A model generated the notes under the pieces. That model worked only from the letters and a program-made list of their open reading frames with translations. It did not search any database and was not told the origin of the DNA. From the NCBI RefSeq assembly GCF_027530345.1, contig NZ_JAPZQK010000009.1:34657-98656 (forward strand): a stretch of 64,000 bases of DNA. The letters run 5' to 3'. Of this stretch, positions 1 to 8,872 are shown piece by piece. The first letter of the stretch is position 1, and every line of letters begins with the position of its first letter. The position numbers and the translations under genes are program-made. This DNA comes from Silanimonas sp. Lineage in GTDB: Bacteria > Pseudomonadota > Gammaproteobacteria > Xanthomonadales > Xanthomonadaceae.

Positions 1-1
1 A

Positions 2-1177
2 ACGCGCACGGACACCTTCTTCGGGCTGCAGGAGCTGTTCTACGACAAGCACCTGCGCAACGTGTCGGACCGTTACGACTTCGACAGCCTGCGCATCGGC
101 ATCCAGCCCTTCACCAGCGATTTCCGCGGCTTCCTCTTCATCGACCAGCCTTTCGGCGTGCGTCTGTTTGGCAATCGCGACAACAACTTCTGGCAGTACA
201 ACCTTGCGTGGTTCCGCCGGATGGAAAAGGACACCAACAGCGGCCTCAACGACATCACCGAGCCGCTGCGCCACGACGACGTCTTCGTGGCGAACGTGTA
301 CCGGCAGGACTGGCCGAGGCTGGGCTTCACCTCGCAGGCGACGGTGCTGCACAACCGCAACCGCGAGGACCGCTTCCGCTACGACACCAACGGCTTCCTG
401 GTGCGCCCGGCCTTCCTCGGCGACCTGCGGCCGCACCGCTACAACGTCACCTACCTCGGCGTCAGCGGCGATGGTCATCTCACGTCGTGGTTCCCGAAGT
501 CGCGGCTGAACCTCACCACCACGACCTACGCCGCGCTGGGCGATTACGAGCGCCATCCGCTGGCCCAGCGCTCGCAAAGCATCCGTGCCTTCTTCCATGC
601 CAGCGAGCTGTCGCGCGACTTCAGCTGGGTGCGCGTGCGCGGCAGCGTGTTGTACGCCAGCGGCGACAAGGACCCCTACGACGGCAAGGCCACCGGTTTC
701 GACGCGATCTTCGAGAACCCGCAATTCGCCGGTGCCGACACCAGCTACTTCATCCGCCAGACCATCCCGCTGATCGGTGGTGGCGGCGTCGCGCTGAGCG
801 GCCGCAACGGCCTGTTGCCCTCGCTGCGCTCCTCGAAGGAGCAGGGGCAGTCCAACTTCGTGAACCCCGGCCTCGCGCTGGCCGGCGTGGGCGCCGATAT
901 CGACCTGACGCCGGAGCTGCGGATCACCACCAACGTCAACCACCTGCGCTTCCTTGAAACGGAAGTGCTGGGCGTGCTTCGCAACGAGGCGCCGCCGCCG
1001 AAGTCGATCGGTTGGGACGCCTCGGTGGGCGTGCAGTGGCGGCCGCTGTTCATCCAGAACATCGTCGTCAACGGCTCGCTGGCGGTGCTGAAGCCCGGCG
1101 ATGGCCTCCAGCGTTTCTACGGAACGGAGCAGGGCACGCTGTATTCCGGGATCGTCAACGTGCTTCTGACCTTCTGA
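2..1177 (+). CDS. Outer-membrane beta-barrel protein, 5' end outside window
   Basis: The reading frame is open from base 2, so the true start and signal peptide lie upstream; a GTG at 62 is only an internal codon. The visible 391 residues have the alternating aromatic/polar pattern of outer-membrane strands and end in LLTF, a terminal Phe being the usual recognition signal for barrel assembly. I cannot name a family. The stop is four bases before the decaheme cytochrome, so the two are co-transcribed, and a barrel next to a multiheme cytochrome suggests a conduit or docking partner at the outer membrane. That role is inferred from context only. Confidence 0.7.
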   Translation, partial: TRTDTFFGLQELFYDKHLRNVSDRYDFDSLRIGIQPFTSDFRGFLFIDQPFGVRLFGNRDNNFWQYNLAWFRRMEKDTNSGLNDITEPLRHDDVFVANVYRQDWPRLGFTSQATVLHNRNREDRFRYDTNGFLVRPAFLGDLRPHRYNVTYLGVSGDGHLTSWFPKSRLNLTTTTYAALGDYERHPLAQRSQSIRAFFHASELSRDFSWVRVRGSVLYASGDKDPYDGKATGFDAIFENPQFAGADTSYFIRQTIPLIGGGGVALSGRNGLLPSLRSSKEQGQSNFVNPGLALAGVGADIDLTPELRITTNVNHLRFLETEVLGVLRNEAPPPKSIGWDASVGVQWRPLFIQNIVVNGSLAVLKPGDGLQRFYGTEQGTLYSGIVNVLLTF

Positions 1178-1181
1178 GCCC

Positions 1182-4100
1182 ATGACCGACGCCAACGTCC
1201 ATCGCTCGACTTTCCGGCTGCGCGCCGCGCTGTTCTCGCTGAGCGTGACGCTGGCGCTGGGCTCGGTGTCGCTCACGGTGCGCTCGGCCGGCATCGAGAA
1301 GGTCGAACGCACCTACCACGAGTTCCCCGCGGCGCCGGCGCGGCAGCCGCAGACGCTCGCCGACACGAAATCGGTGGGCTGCACCACCTGCCACGAGAGG
1401 ACCGACCAGCCGACCATGCATGCCAACCCCGGCGTGGTGTTGGGCTGCGCGGACTGCCACGGCGGCGATCCCGCCGTGCGGCGCGGCAGCGAGGCGCCGG
1501 ACAGCGAGGCCTACACCGCGCTGAAGGACGCGGCCCACGTGCTGCCTGCCGATGTCGGCACCTTCGGCCACGGGCCGGGCAACCCGAAGCACAGCATGGC
1601 GCGCTGGACGCAGGAGCATCCGGCCTACGTGCGTTTCGTGAACCCCGGCGACCTGCGCATCGCGCGCGAGGCCTGCGGCGCCTGCCACCTGCCGATCATC
1701 CAGGCGCAGGAACGCAGCCTGATGGCCACCTCCGCGATGCTCTGGGGCGGTGCGGCGTACAACAACGGCATCCTGCCGAACAAGATCTACAACCTCGGCG
1801 AAGCCTATTCGCGCGACGGCACGCCGGCCCTGTTGAGGAACCCGGTCGACGCCAGCGACCCGGCGCTCGCCGCGCGCGGGGTGCTGCCCTACCTTGCGCC
1901 GCTGCCGGCGTGGGAGACGGTGCCGCCGGCCGACGTGTTCCGCGTGTTCGAGCGCGGCGGCCGCGTGATCAACTCGCAGTTCCCCGAAATCGGCCTGCCG
2001 AATTCGCTGGGCCAGATCCAGCGCCTCGACGAGCCCGGACGCCCCGATTTGCGCCAATCGAACCGCGGGCCGGGCACCGGCAGCCGCATCGCGGTGCCGG
2101 TGATCAACCTGACGAAGACGCGGCTCAACGACCCGCACCTGTGGATGCTGGGCACCAACGACAACCCCGGCGACTACCGCAGCTCGGGCTGCACGGCCTG
2201 CCACACCGTCTACGCCAACGACCGCGATCCGCGCCATTCCGGCCCCTACGCCGTGCACGGCAACCGTGGCCAGACCGCGACCGTCGATCCGACGATCCCC
2301 GCCGGCACGCGCGGCAGCCCGATCCAGCACGCGTTCACGCGTTCGATCCCGTCTTCGCAGTGCATGGTCTGCCACATGCACCAGCCGAACATCTACGTGA
2401 ACTCGTTCTACGGCTACGTGCAAACGGACTACGAGAGCGATGCCGCGGCCCTGTGGCCGGAAGAGCAGCGCTACCCGACGGCGGCGGAGATCCGCGAGAT
2501 CAACCTGCGCAATCCGGAAGAAGCGGCGGTCCGCGGTCGTTGGTCCGACCCGGAGTACCTCGCCGAGATCTCGCGGCTCAACCCGACCCTGAAGGACACC
2601 CAGTTCGCCGACTACCACGGCCACGGCTGGGTCTTCCGCGCGGTCTTCAAGCGCGACCGCGAGGGCAACCTGCTCGACGCCGAAGGGGCGCAGGTCGCCA
2701 ACGACGATCCCGAGAAGTTCGACAAGGCCGTGCACCTGTCATCGATCCACCTCGACAAGGGCATGCACTGCGTGGACTGCCACTTCGAGCAGGACATGCA
2801 CGGCAACGGCCACATCTATGGCGAAGTGGCCGCCGCCATCGAGATCGACTGCGCCGACTGCCACGGCACGGCGCGGGCCTACCCGACGCTCACCACGTCC
2901 GGGCCGGCGGCGCGTCCGGGCGGCATGGACCTCTCCCTGCTGCGCACGCAGGACGGCCGGCCGCGATTCGAGTGGCGCGACGGCGCGCTTTACCAGCGTT
3001 CGGCGCTGTACCCGGACCTCGAGTGGAAGGTGAGCCTCACGCGCGATTCGGTGAACCCGGCCAACGCGGACTACAACGAGAAGGCGGCGCGCGCCAAGCT
3101 CACGCAGATGGGGGCGGCGGCCCGCAACGGCGAATGGAACGCCGAGGCCGCTTTCGCGAATGCCTCCGACGCCGAGTTGGCCCACGGCGACGACAAGATG
3201 GAGTGCTACACCTGCCATCTGTCGTGGACGACCAGTTGCTCCGGCTGCCACCTGCCCATCCAGGCCAACTGGAAAACCGAGCGCAACCACTACGAGGGCG
3301 GCGAGACGCGCAACTACGCCACCTACAACGTGCAGGTGGTGCGTGATGACGTATTCCAGCTGGGCCTGCACGGCACGGTGAAAGGCAACACCATTGCGCC
3401 CATCCGCTCCAGTTCGGCCCTCGTGCTGAGTTCGCAGAACATCAACCGCGAGCGCATCTACATCCAGCAGCCGCCGGTGGCCTCCAGCGGCTTCTCCTCG
3501 CAGGCCTTCGCGCCGCATTACCCGCACACCGAGCGCCTCACCGAAACCAAGCAGTGCGAGGACTGCCACGTCTCGGGCAATGGCGACAACAACGCGATCA
3601 TGGCCCAGCTTCTGCTGCAGGGCACCAACTTCGTCAACTTCATCGGCGGCTACGCGCTGGTGGGCGAAGAGGGCCATGTCGAGGGCGTCAACGTCACCGA
3701 ACTCGATGAGCCGCAGGCGGTGATCGGCAGCTACCTGCAGCGCATGGCCTATCCGGACTTCTACCGGCAGCACGAAGCGCGCGACCGTCAGCTCCGCGAG
3801 GCCTACGGCATCGACAGCGACGGCCCGGCGCAGTGCATCCAGATGCGCGGCGAATATGTCTACGTGGCGGAAGGCGAGGGCGGCTTCCGCGTGTATGACG
3901 CGGCCTCGCTGCCGAACAAGGGCTTCTCGCAGCGGATCATCCGCGCGCCGTTCTCGCCGCTGGGCCACGACGCCCACGTGCCGTCGAAGAACGCCACCTG
4001 CATGGCGCTGCCCACCAACCAGCCGATCGCCCCGTTCAAGAACGAAGGCGAGCTGATGCGGGTCACCAACCAGGAGCAGCCCTTCCACCCGATCTACCAC

Positions 4101-4970
4101 TACGCCTTCGTGGTCGATGCCGAGGAAGGCCTGATCGTGGTGAAGGTCGACACCTTCGCCGACGGCGAGCCGCGCAACAACTTCCTCGAGCGCGCGGCCA
4201 CGTGGAACGAGGGTGGGGTGCTCACTGGCGCCCGCCACATCGTCGTCGCCGGCCACTACGCCTACGTCACCACGCCGCGTGGCGTGCAGGTGGTCGACCT
4301 CGACGATCCGCTGAAGCCGAAGGCCCTGGCCTTCGTCGCGCTGGACGACGCCCGCGCCACCGCCGTGCAGTTCCGCTACCTGTTCGTCACCGCCGGCAGC
4401 GGCCTGCATGTCGTCGACCTCACCGACACTCGCGCTCCGCGCCTGCTGCCCACGTCGGTGGCGCTGCAGGATGCCCGCCGCGTCTACGTCGCGCGCACCT
4501 ATGCCTACGTCGCGGCCGGGGCCGAAGGGCTCGCCATCGTCAATGTCACGCGGCCCGAGGCGCCCACGCTGCTGACGCGCTTCACGGCGGACGGCGCGAT
4601 CAACGATGCACGCGACGTGGTGGTCGGTTCGACCAATGCCTCGCTGTTCGCCTACGTGGCGGATGGCCGCAACGGCCTGCGGGTGATCCAGCTCACCTCG
4701 CCGGAGAGCCAGCCGAACTTCTACGGATTCTCGCCGGAGCCGAAGCCGGCGCTGATCGCCAGCCGCGCCACCCGCAGCCCGGCGATCGCCCTCTCGAAGG
4801 GCCTCGATCGCGACCGCGCCGTCGACGAGACCGGCGGGCAGATCGCCGTGTTCGGCCGGCTCGGCTCGCGGCCGTTCAACCTCGAAGAGATGCAGCGTCT
4901 GTACCTGAACCCGGACGGGACGGTGTGGACGGTCCGCAACACCTTGCCCGCCGCTGGAGCCCGTCAATGA
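1182..4970 (+). CDS. Decaheme c-type cytochrome with LVIVD-repeat beta-propeller
   Basis: This 1262-residue exported protein has a hydrophobic signal segment at about residues 12-37. It has ten CXXCH heme-binding sites, the first at C67 (CTTCH), the second at C89 (CADCH) and the last at C792 (CEDCH). From about residue 880 the sequence changes to tandem repeats such as GLHVVDLTD, GVQVVDLDD and GLAIVNVTR, characteristic of LVIVD repeats that form a propeller. The protein probably carries electrons in the periplasm or at the outer membrane, and the propeller could bind a partner or substrate. No catalytic signature is visible. It sits in a four-gene operon and its stop overlaps the next start (ATGA). 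Confidence 0.85.
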   Translation: MTDANVHRSTFRLRAALFSLSVTLALGSVSLTVRSAGIEKVERTYHEFPAAPARQPQTLADTKSVGCTTCHERTDQPTMHANPGVVLGCADCHGGDPAVRRGSEAPDSEAYTALKDAAHVLPADVGTFGHGPGNPKHSMARWTQEHPAYVRFVNPGDLRIAREACGACHLPIIQAQERSLMATSAMLWGGAAYNNGILPNKIYNLGEAYSRDGTPALLRNPVDASDPALAARGVLPYLAPLPAWETVPPADVFRVFERGGRVINSQFPEIGLPNSLGQIQRLDEPGRPDLRQSNRGPGTGSRIAVPVINLTKTRLNDPHLWMLGTNDNPGDYRSSGCTACHTVYANDRDPRHSGPYAVHGNRGQTATVDPTIPAGTRGSPIQHAFTRSIPSSQCMVCHMHQPNIYVNSFYGYVQTDYESDAAALWPEEQRYPTAAEIREINLRNPEEAAVRGRWSDPEYLAEISRLNPTLKDTQFADYHGHGWVFRAVFKRDREGNLLDAEGAQVANDDPEKFDKAVHLSSIHLDKGMHCVDCHFEQDMHGNGHIYGEVAAAIEIDCADCHGTARAYPTLTTSGPAARPGGMDLSLLRTQDGRPRFEWRDGALYQRSALYPDLEWKVSLTRDSVNPANADYNEKAARAKLTQMGAAARNGEWNAEAAFANASDAELAHGDDKMECYTCHLSWTTSCSGCHLPIQANWKTERNHYEGGETRNYATYNVQVVRDDVFQLGLHGTVKGNTIAPIRSSSALVLSSQNINRERIYIQQPPVASSGFSSQAFAPHYPHTERLTETKQCEDCHVSGNGDNNAIMAQLLLQGTNFVNFIGGYALVGEEGHVEGVNVTELDEPQAVIGSYLQRMAYPDFYRQHEARDRQLREAYGIDSDGPAQCIQMRGEYVYVAEGEGGFRVYDAASLPNKGFSQRIIRAPFSPLGHDAHVPSKNATCMALPTNQPIAPFKNEGELMRVTNQEQPFHPIYHYAFVVDAEEGLIVVKVDTFADGEPRNNFLERAATWNEGGVLTGARHIVVAGHYAYVTTPRGVQVVDLDDPLKPKALAFVALDDARATAVQFRYLFVTAGSGLHVVDLTDTRAPRLLPTSVALQDARRVYVARTYAYVAAGAEGLAIVNVTRPEAPTLLTRFTADGAINDARDVVVGSTNASLFAYVADGRNGLRVIQLTSPESQPNFYGFSPEPKPALIASRATRSPAIALSKGLDRDRAVDETGGQIAVFGRLGSRPFNLEEMQRLYLNPDGTVWTVRNTLPAAGARQ

Positions 4971-6370
4971 TCCCGCGCGATGCTTTGGTTATCCTGCTAC
5001 TCGCGATGGCGCCGGTGCTCCCTGCCTTCGCCGCGTCCCGCGCCAGCTCGACGCCGGTGGCATGGACGCCGTCCGACGACGCCATCCGCGCCGAGAACGC
5101 GCTGCGCCAGCCGATGCCCGATCGGGCCTCCGGCACCAGCCTCGGCACCGTCACTTGCGCCAGCAGCACCTGCCACGGCTCGGTGCTGGCCTGGGACGAC
5201 GTGGTGCTGCACAACGAGTACACCACCTGGGCGCGGCTCGATCGCCACACCCGCGCCTACGCCACCCTGCTGACGCCCGCGAGCGTCTCGATCGCGCGGA
5301 AGCTGGGCCTGTCGACGCCGGCGCACGAAGCACCGGAATGCCTCGCCTGCCATGCCTATGCGCCACCCGCCGAGCAGCGCGGTGAGCGCTTCGTGCTCTC
5401 GGACGGGATCAGCTGCGAGGGTTGCCACGGCCCGGCGGAGCGCTGGGTGGCGTCGCACACGTCGTCCGACGCGTCGCACGCGAAGAACCTCGCCAACGGC
5501 CTGTACCCGACCTCTGATCCGGTCGGCCAAGCGCGGCTGTGCACGTCCTGCCACGTCGGTGACGGCGACCGTTGGGTGACGCACCGGATCATGGGCGCCG
5601 GCCATCCGCGCCTCGGCTTCGAAGTGGGCACCTTCGCCGCCCTGCAGCCGCCGCATTACGCCATCGATGCCGACTGGCGCCAGCGCAAGGGCGATTTCTC
5701 CGCCGGGCGCGTCTGGGCGCTGGGCCAGCTGTTCGGCGCGAAGGCGATGCTCGAAACGTTGGCGCATCCGACGCGCGGACGCGACGGCCTGTTCCCGGAA
5801 CTCTCCGCCTTCGATTGCCACGCCTGCCACAAGCCGATGAGCGCGAACCGCTGGTCGCCGCGTCTCGGCATCGGGCCGGGGCGCGTGCGGGTCAACGACG
5901 GCCACCTTCTGATGCTGCGGGCCATCACCGAAGCCGTGGTCCCCGATCAGGCCGCGGCCTTCCGCAACGAGGTGCGCGGCGTGCATGCCGCCGTTTCGGC
6001 CGGGCAGGGAGATCCCCAAGCCGCGCTGCGCCGCCTGATCGCCCGCCTCGATGCGCTGGTTCCGGTGCTTCGTGCACAGGCCTTCGACGCCGCGCAGATG
6101 CGCGCGGTGCTCCAGCGCCTGATCGCCATTGGCCGCAGCGGCGAGTACAGCGATTACGCCGGCGCGGAGCAGGCCTACATGGCCATCGCGCCGCTGCTGG
6201 AACAGCTCGCTGCCGACGGCCAGCTGGCGGATGCCGCCGCGCTGCGGCCGCTGCTGGCCCGCGCCCGCGAGACGCTGGCGGGGGAAGACACCTACCGGGC
6301 CGAGCGCTTCCGCGCGGCTCTCGATGCCTTGGCCGGCGCCGTCCGCACGCCCGCCGGAACGGAGGGCTGA
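4967..6370 (+). CDS. Pentaheme cytochrome c (cytochrome c554-like)
   Basis: A 467-residue protein with an N-terminal signal segment (residues about 6-25, ending near AFAAS). It has four CXXCH sites (CLACH, CEGCH, CTSCH, CHACH) plus one CX4CH variant, CASSTCH, near residue 65. The variant spacing and the following HGS resemble the first heme site of cytochrome c554-like multiheme proteins. The C-terminal 170 residues lack heme motifs and are helical and Ala-rich. The start ATG overlaps the stop of the decaheme gene by four bases, so translation is coupled. It probably relays electrons between the decaheme cytochrome and the inner-membrane or cytoplasmic side. Confidence 0.8.
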   Translation: MIPRDALVILLLAMAPVLPAFAASRASSTPVAWTPSDDAIRAENALRQPMPDRASGTSLGTVTCASSTCHGSVLAWDDVVLHNEYTTWARLDRHTRAYATLLTPASVSIARKLGLSTPAHEAPECLACHAYAPPAEQRGERFVLSDGISCEGCHGPAERWVASHTSSDASHAKNLANGLYPTSDPVGQARLCTSCHVGDGDRWVTHRIMGAGHPRLGFEVGTFAALQPPHYAIDADWRQRKGDFSAGRVWALGQLFGAKAMLETLAHPTRGRDGLFPELSAFDCHACHKPMSANRWSPRLGIGPGRVRVNDGHLLMLRAITEAVVPDQAAAFRNEVRGVHAAVSAGQGDPQAALRRLIARLDALVPVLRAQAFDAAQMRAVLQRLIAIGRSGEYSDYAGAEQAYMAIAPLLEQLAADGQLADAAALRPLLARARETLAGEDTYRAERFRAALDALAGAVRTPAGTEG

Positions 6371-6373
6371 GCC

Positions 6374-8839
6374 ATGGCCATGCGCGCTCACGATCGCCCC
6401 GCCGAATACGACGTCGTCATCATCGGTGCCGGGCCGGCCGGCCTCTCCGCCGCCTCGCGTGCTGCCGCCCGCGGCAACCGCTACGTGCTGCTGGAGGCCG
6501 CACCGCACCCGTCGGACACGATCTTCAAGTACCAGAAGGGCAAGCACGTGATGGCCGAGCCCGGGTTCCTGCCGCTGCGCAGCGGCATGAGCTTCGCGGC
6601 CGGCAAGCGTGAGACCGTGCTCGGCACCTGGAACGACGAACTCGCCACGCAGGGCATCCACATCCTCCACGGCAAGCGCGTCAACGGCATCGACCGCGAC
6701 CCGAAGGCCGCGCCGTTCACGGTGCGCTGCGAGGACGGCAGCAGCTACACCACGCGCAACGTCATCCTCGGCATCGGCCTGCAGGGCAACGTGCGGAAGA
6801 TGGGCGTGCCGGGCGAAGAGCATCCCAACGTCCAGTACACGCTGTCCGACCCGGACGAGTACGAGGGCGAGACGGTGATCGTCGTCGGTGCCGGCGACGC
6901 CGGCATCGAGAACGCGATGGGCCTGATCGCGAAGAACACCGTGCACCTGATGAACCGGCAGGAGGAGTTCACGGTCTGCAAGGACGCCAACCGCGACGCC
7001 ATCCAGGCGCAGGAGCGCGCCGGCAAGGTGCGCATCTGGCATTCGGCCTTCGCCGCGCGCGTTGATCCCCCGCCGGCCGATCCGAAGCTCGCGCCGGGGG
7101 CGAAGCCGCCCCTGATGAGCTTCGTGTTCAACGGCAAGGTCGGCGAGCAGAGCATTCCCTGCCATCGCATCATCGTCCGTGCCGGCGCTATCCCGCCGCG
7201 CAAGCTGGTCGAAGGCTTCGGCGTGCAGTTTCCGAACGAGGACCCCTCGGCCATCCCGGTGCTGTCCGAGACCTACGAGTCGAACGTGCCGGGCCTGTTC
7301 GTCGTCGGCGCGCTGGGCGGCTACCCGCTGATCAAGCAGGCGATGAACCAGGGCCACGAGGTCGTCGACACGATCAATGGCGACGTGGTCGAGCCGGTCG
7401 ACGAGCCGCTGTTGCGCGACCGGCTGAAGGCGTGGCGCCCCGGCGTGGCGGCTTCGACCGTCGTCGACGAGATCGGGCGGCACCCCTTGCTCGGAACGCT
7501 CACCAAGCTGCAGCGCCGCGAGCTGCTGCTGGAAAGCACCGTCCACGTGCTGCCGAAGGACGCGGTGGTCTTCAAGAAGAACGACTACAGCAACAGCTTC
7601 TGGTCGATCATCGGCGGCAACGTGCAGATCGACACCGACGGCGACGAGGGCAACCGTCGTGCCGTCGTGCTCGGCGCCGGGCGCTTCTTCGGCGAGATGG
7701 GCCTGCTTTCCGGGCGCCGTCGCACCGCCACGGTGTCGGCCGGCCTGAACTGCGTGCTGATCGAGACGCCGCGCCGCACGATGCTCAAGCTGATGAGTGC
7801 CTCGGAGCGCCTGCGCGACAAGATCGACCAGGCCTTCGTCCGCAACGCGGTGTTCAACTACATCGGCCCGCTGCTCGGCACCGAAGTGATCGACGCGATG
7901 ATCGACCGCGGCGTCACGCTGAAGCGCTTCAACGCCGGGCAGGTGCTGTTCAAGGAAGGCGATGCCGCCGACGGCCTCTACCTGATCCGCCGCGGCTCGG
8001 TGGCCGTGTCGAAGCGGATCAAGAGCGAAGACCGCGTTCTCGCGTATGTCAGCGCCGGCAACTACGTCGGCGAAATGGCCATGCTCGACGGCGGTGCGCG
8101 CACGGCGACGGTGACGGCCTCGGTGCTGACCGAAGTGCTGGTGTTCGAAGCCGAAGGCATCCGCAAGCAGATCCAGTCGACGCCGGCGCTTCGCAAGGCG
8201 CTGGAAGGGATCATGCAGGCGCGCACCGAGCAGAACATCGCCGCGGAGCAGGACGTCGAGGACGGCAGCGCGCTCTCGCGCTTCCTGCTCAAGCAGGGCG
8301 TGGGCGATGCCTCCGACCTGCTCGTCATCGACGAGGGCCTGTGCGTCCAGTGCAACAACTGCGAGACCGCCTGCGCCGAGTCGCATGGCGGCACCTCGCG
8401 CCTGAAGCGCGAAGCCGGCGCCACCTTCGCCCGCGTGCACCTGCCGGTGGCCTGCCGCCACTGCGAGAACCCGCACTGCATGAAGGACTGCCCGCCCGAC
8501 GCGATCCGTCGTGGTCCGGCCGGCGAAGTCACCATCAGCGAAGCCTGCATCGGCTGCGGCAACTGCCAGCGCAACTGCCCCTACGGCGTCATCCAGATGG
8601 CGCCGGAAGCGCCGCCGAAACCCGGCGGTGGTTTGCTGTGGCTGCTGCTCGGCATCGGTGCGGCGCCGGGCGAACGCAAGCCCGAAGTCGAAGGCGACGT
8701 CGTCAAGAAGGCCGTGAAGTGCGATATGTGCACCGGCATCAAGGGCGGCCCGCGCTGCGTCGATGCCTGTCCGACCGGCGCCGCTAAGCGACTCTCGGCG
8801 GAAGCGCTGTTCCGGCAGATCCGCCAGGTCGCGGACTGA
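6374..8839 (+). CDS. FAD/NAD(P) oxidoreductase with two cyclic-nucleotide-binding domains and 4Fe-4S ferredoxin domain
   Basis: An 821-residue multidomain protein. Residues 1-330 are a thioredoxin-reductase-like flavoprotein with FAD motif IIGAGPAGLSAA and NAD(P) motif VVGAGDAGIENA, but no CXXC redox pair. Two cyclic-nucleotide-binding folds follow at about 370-480 and 497-605, each with a phosphate-binding-cassette-like stretch (FGEMGLLSGRRRTATV and VGEMAMLDGGARTATV). The C-terminal part from about residue 656 has four Cys clusters (CVQCNNC, CRHCENPHC, CIGCGNC, CDMC with a distal C-DAC), like HybA/DmsB electron-transfer subunits. There is no signal peptide, so it is cytoplasmic. It lies three bases after the pentaheme gene. 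Likely role: nucleotide-regulated electron transfer between NAD(P)H and the cytochromes (inference). Confidence 0.85.
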   Translation: MAMRAHDRPAEYDVVIIGAGPAGLSAASRAAARGNRYVLLEAAPHPSDTIFKYQKGKHVMAEPGFLPLRSGMSFAAGKRETVLGTWNDELATQGIHILHGKRVNGIDRDPKAAPFTVRCEDGSSYTTRNVILGIGLQGNVRKMGVPGEEHPNVQYTLSDPDEYEGETVIVVGAGDAGIENAMGLIAKNTVHLMNRQEEFTVCKDANRDAIQAQERAGKVRIWHSAFAARVDPPPADPKLAPGAKPPLMSFVFNGKVGEQSIPCHRIIVRAGAIPPRKLVEGFGVQFPNEDPSAIPVLSETYESNVPGLFVVGALGGYPLIKQAMNQGHEVVDTINGDVVEPVDEPLLRDRLKAWRPGVAASTVVDEIGRHPLLGTLTKLQRRELLLESTVHVLPKDAVVFKKNDYSNSFWSIIGGNVQIDTDGDEGNRRAVVLGAGRFFGEMGLLSGRRRTATVSAGLNCVLIETPRRTMLKLMSASERLRDKIDQAFVRNAVFNYIGPLLGTEVIDAMIDRGVTLKRFNAGQVLFKEGDAADGLYLIRRGSVAVSKRIKSEDRVLAYVSAGNYVGEMAMLDGGARTATVTASVLTEVLVFEAEGIRKQIQSTPALRKALEGIMQARTEQNIAAEQDVEDGSALSRFLLKQGVGDASDLLVIDEGLCVQCNNCETACAESHGGTSRLKREAGATFARVHLPVACRHCENPHCMKDCPPDAIRRGPAGEVTISEACIGCGNCQRNCPYGVIQMAPEAPPKPGGGLLWLLLGIGAAPGERKPEVEGDVVKKAVKCDMCTGIKGGPRCVDACPTGAAKRLSAEALFRQIRQVAD

Positions 8840-8847
8840 TCCAGCCC

Positions 8848-8870
8848 CGCCGCGCCCCGAGGGGCCGGCG
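8848..8870. terminator. GC-rich hairpin between convergent genes
   Basis: Inverted repeat of CGCCG-(bulged C)-GCCCC and GGGGC-CGGCG around a GA loop, lying between the stop of the flavoprotein gene and the stop of the convergent GNAT gene. There is no strong T tract on either side, so it may be a weak bidirectional terminator or a transcript-end protecting structure. Confidence 0.5.
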
Positions 8871-8872
8871 GT

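Noticed and set aside
4997..8476. A 1159-residue open frame on the minus strand opposite the cytochrome and flavoprotein genes.
   Set aside because: It is low in hydrophobic order, rich in Arg/His/Ala, crosses three real genes on the other strand and lacks any recognisable domain. Such long antisense frames arise from GC-rich codon bias.
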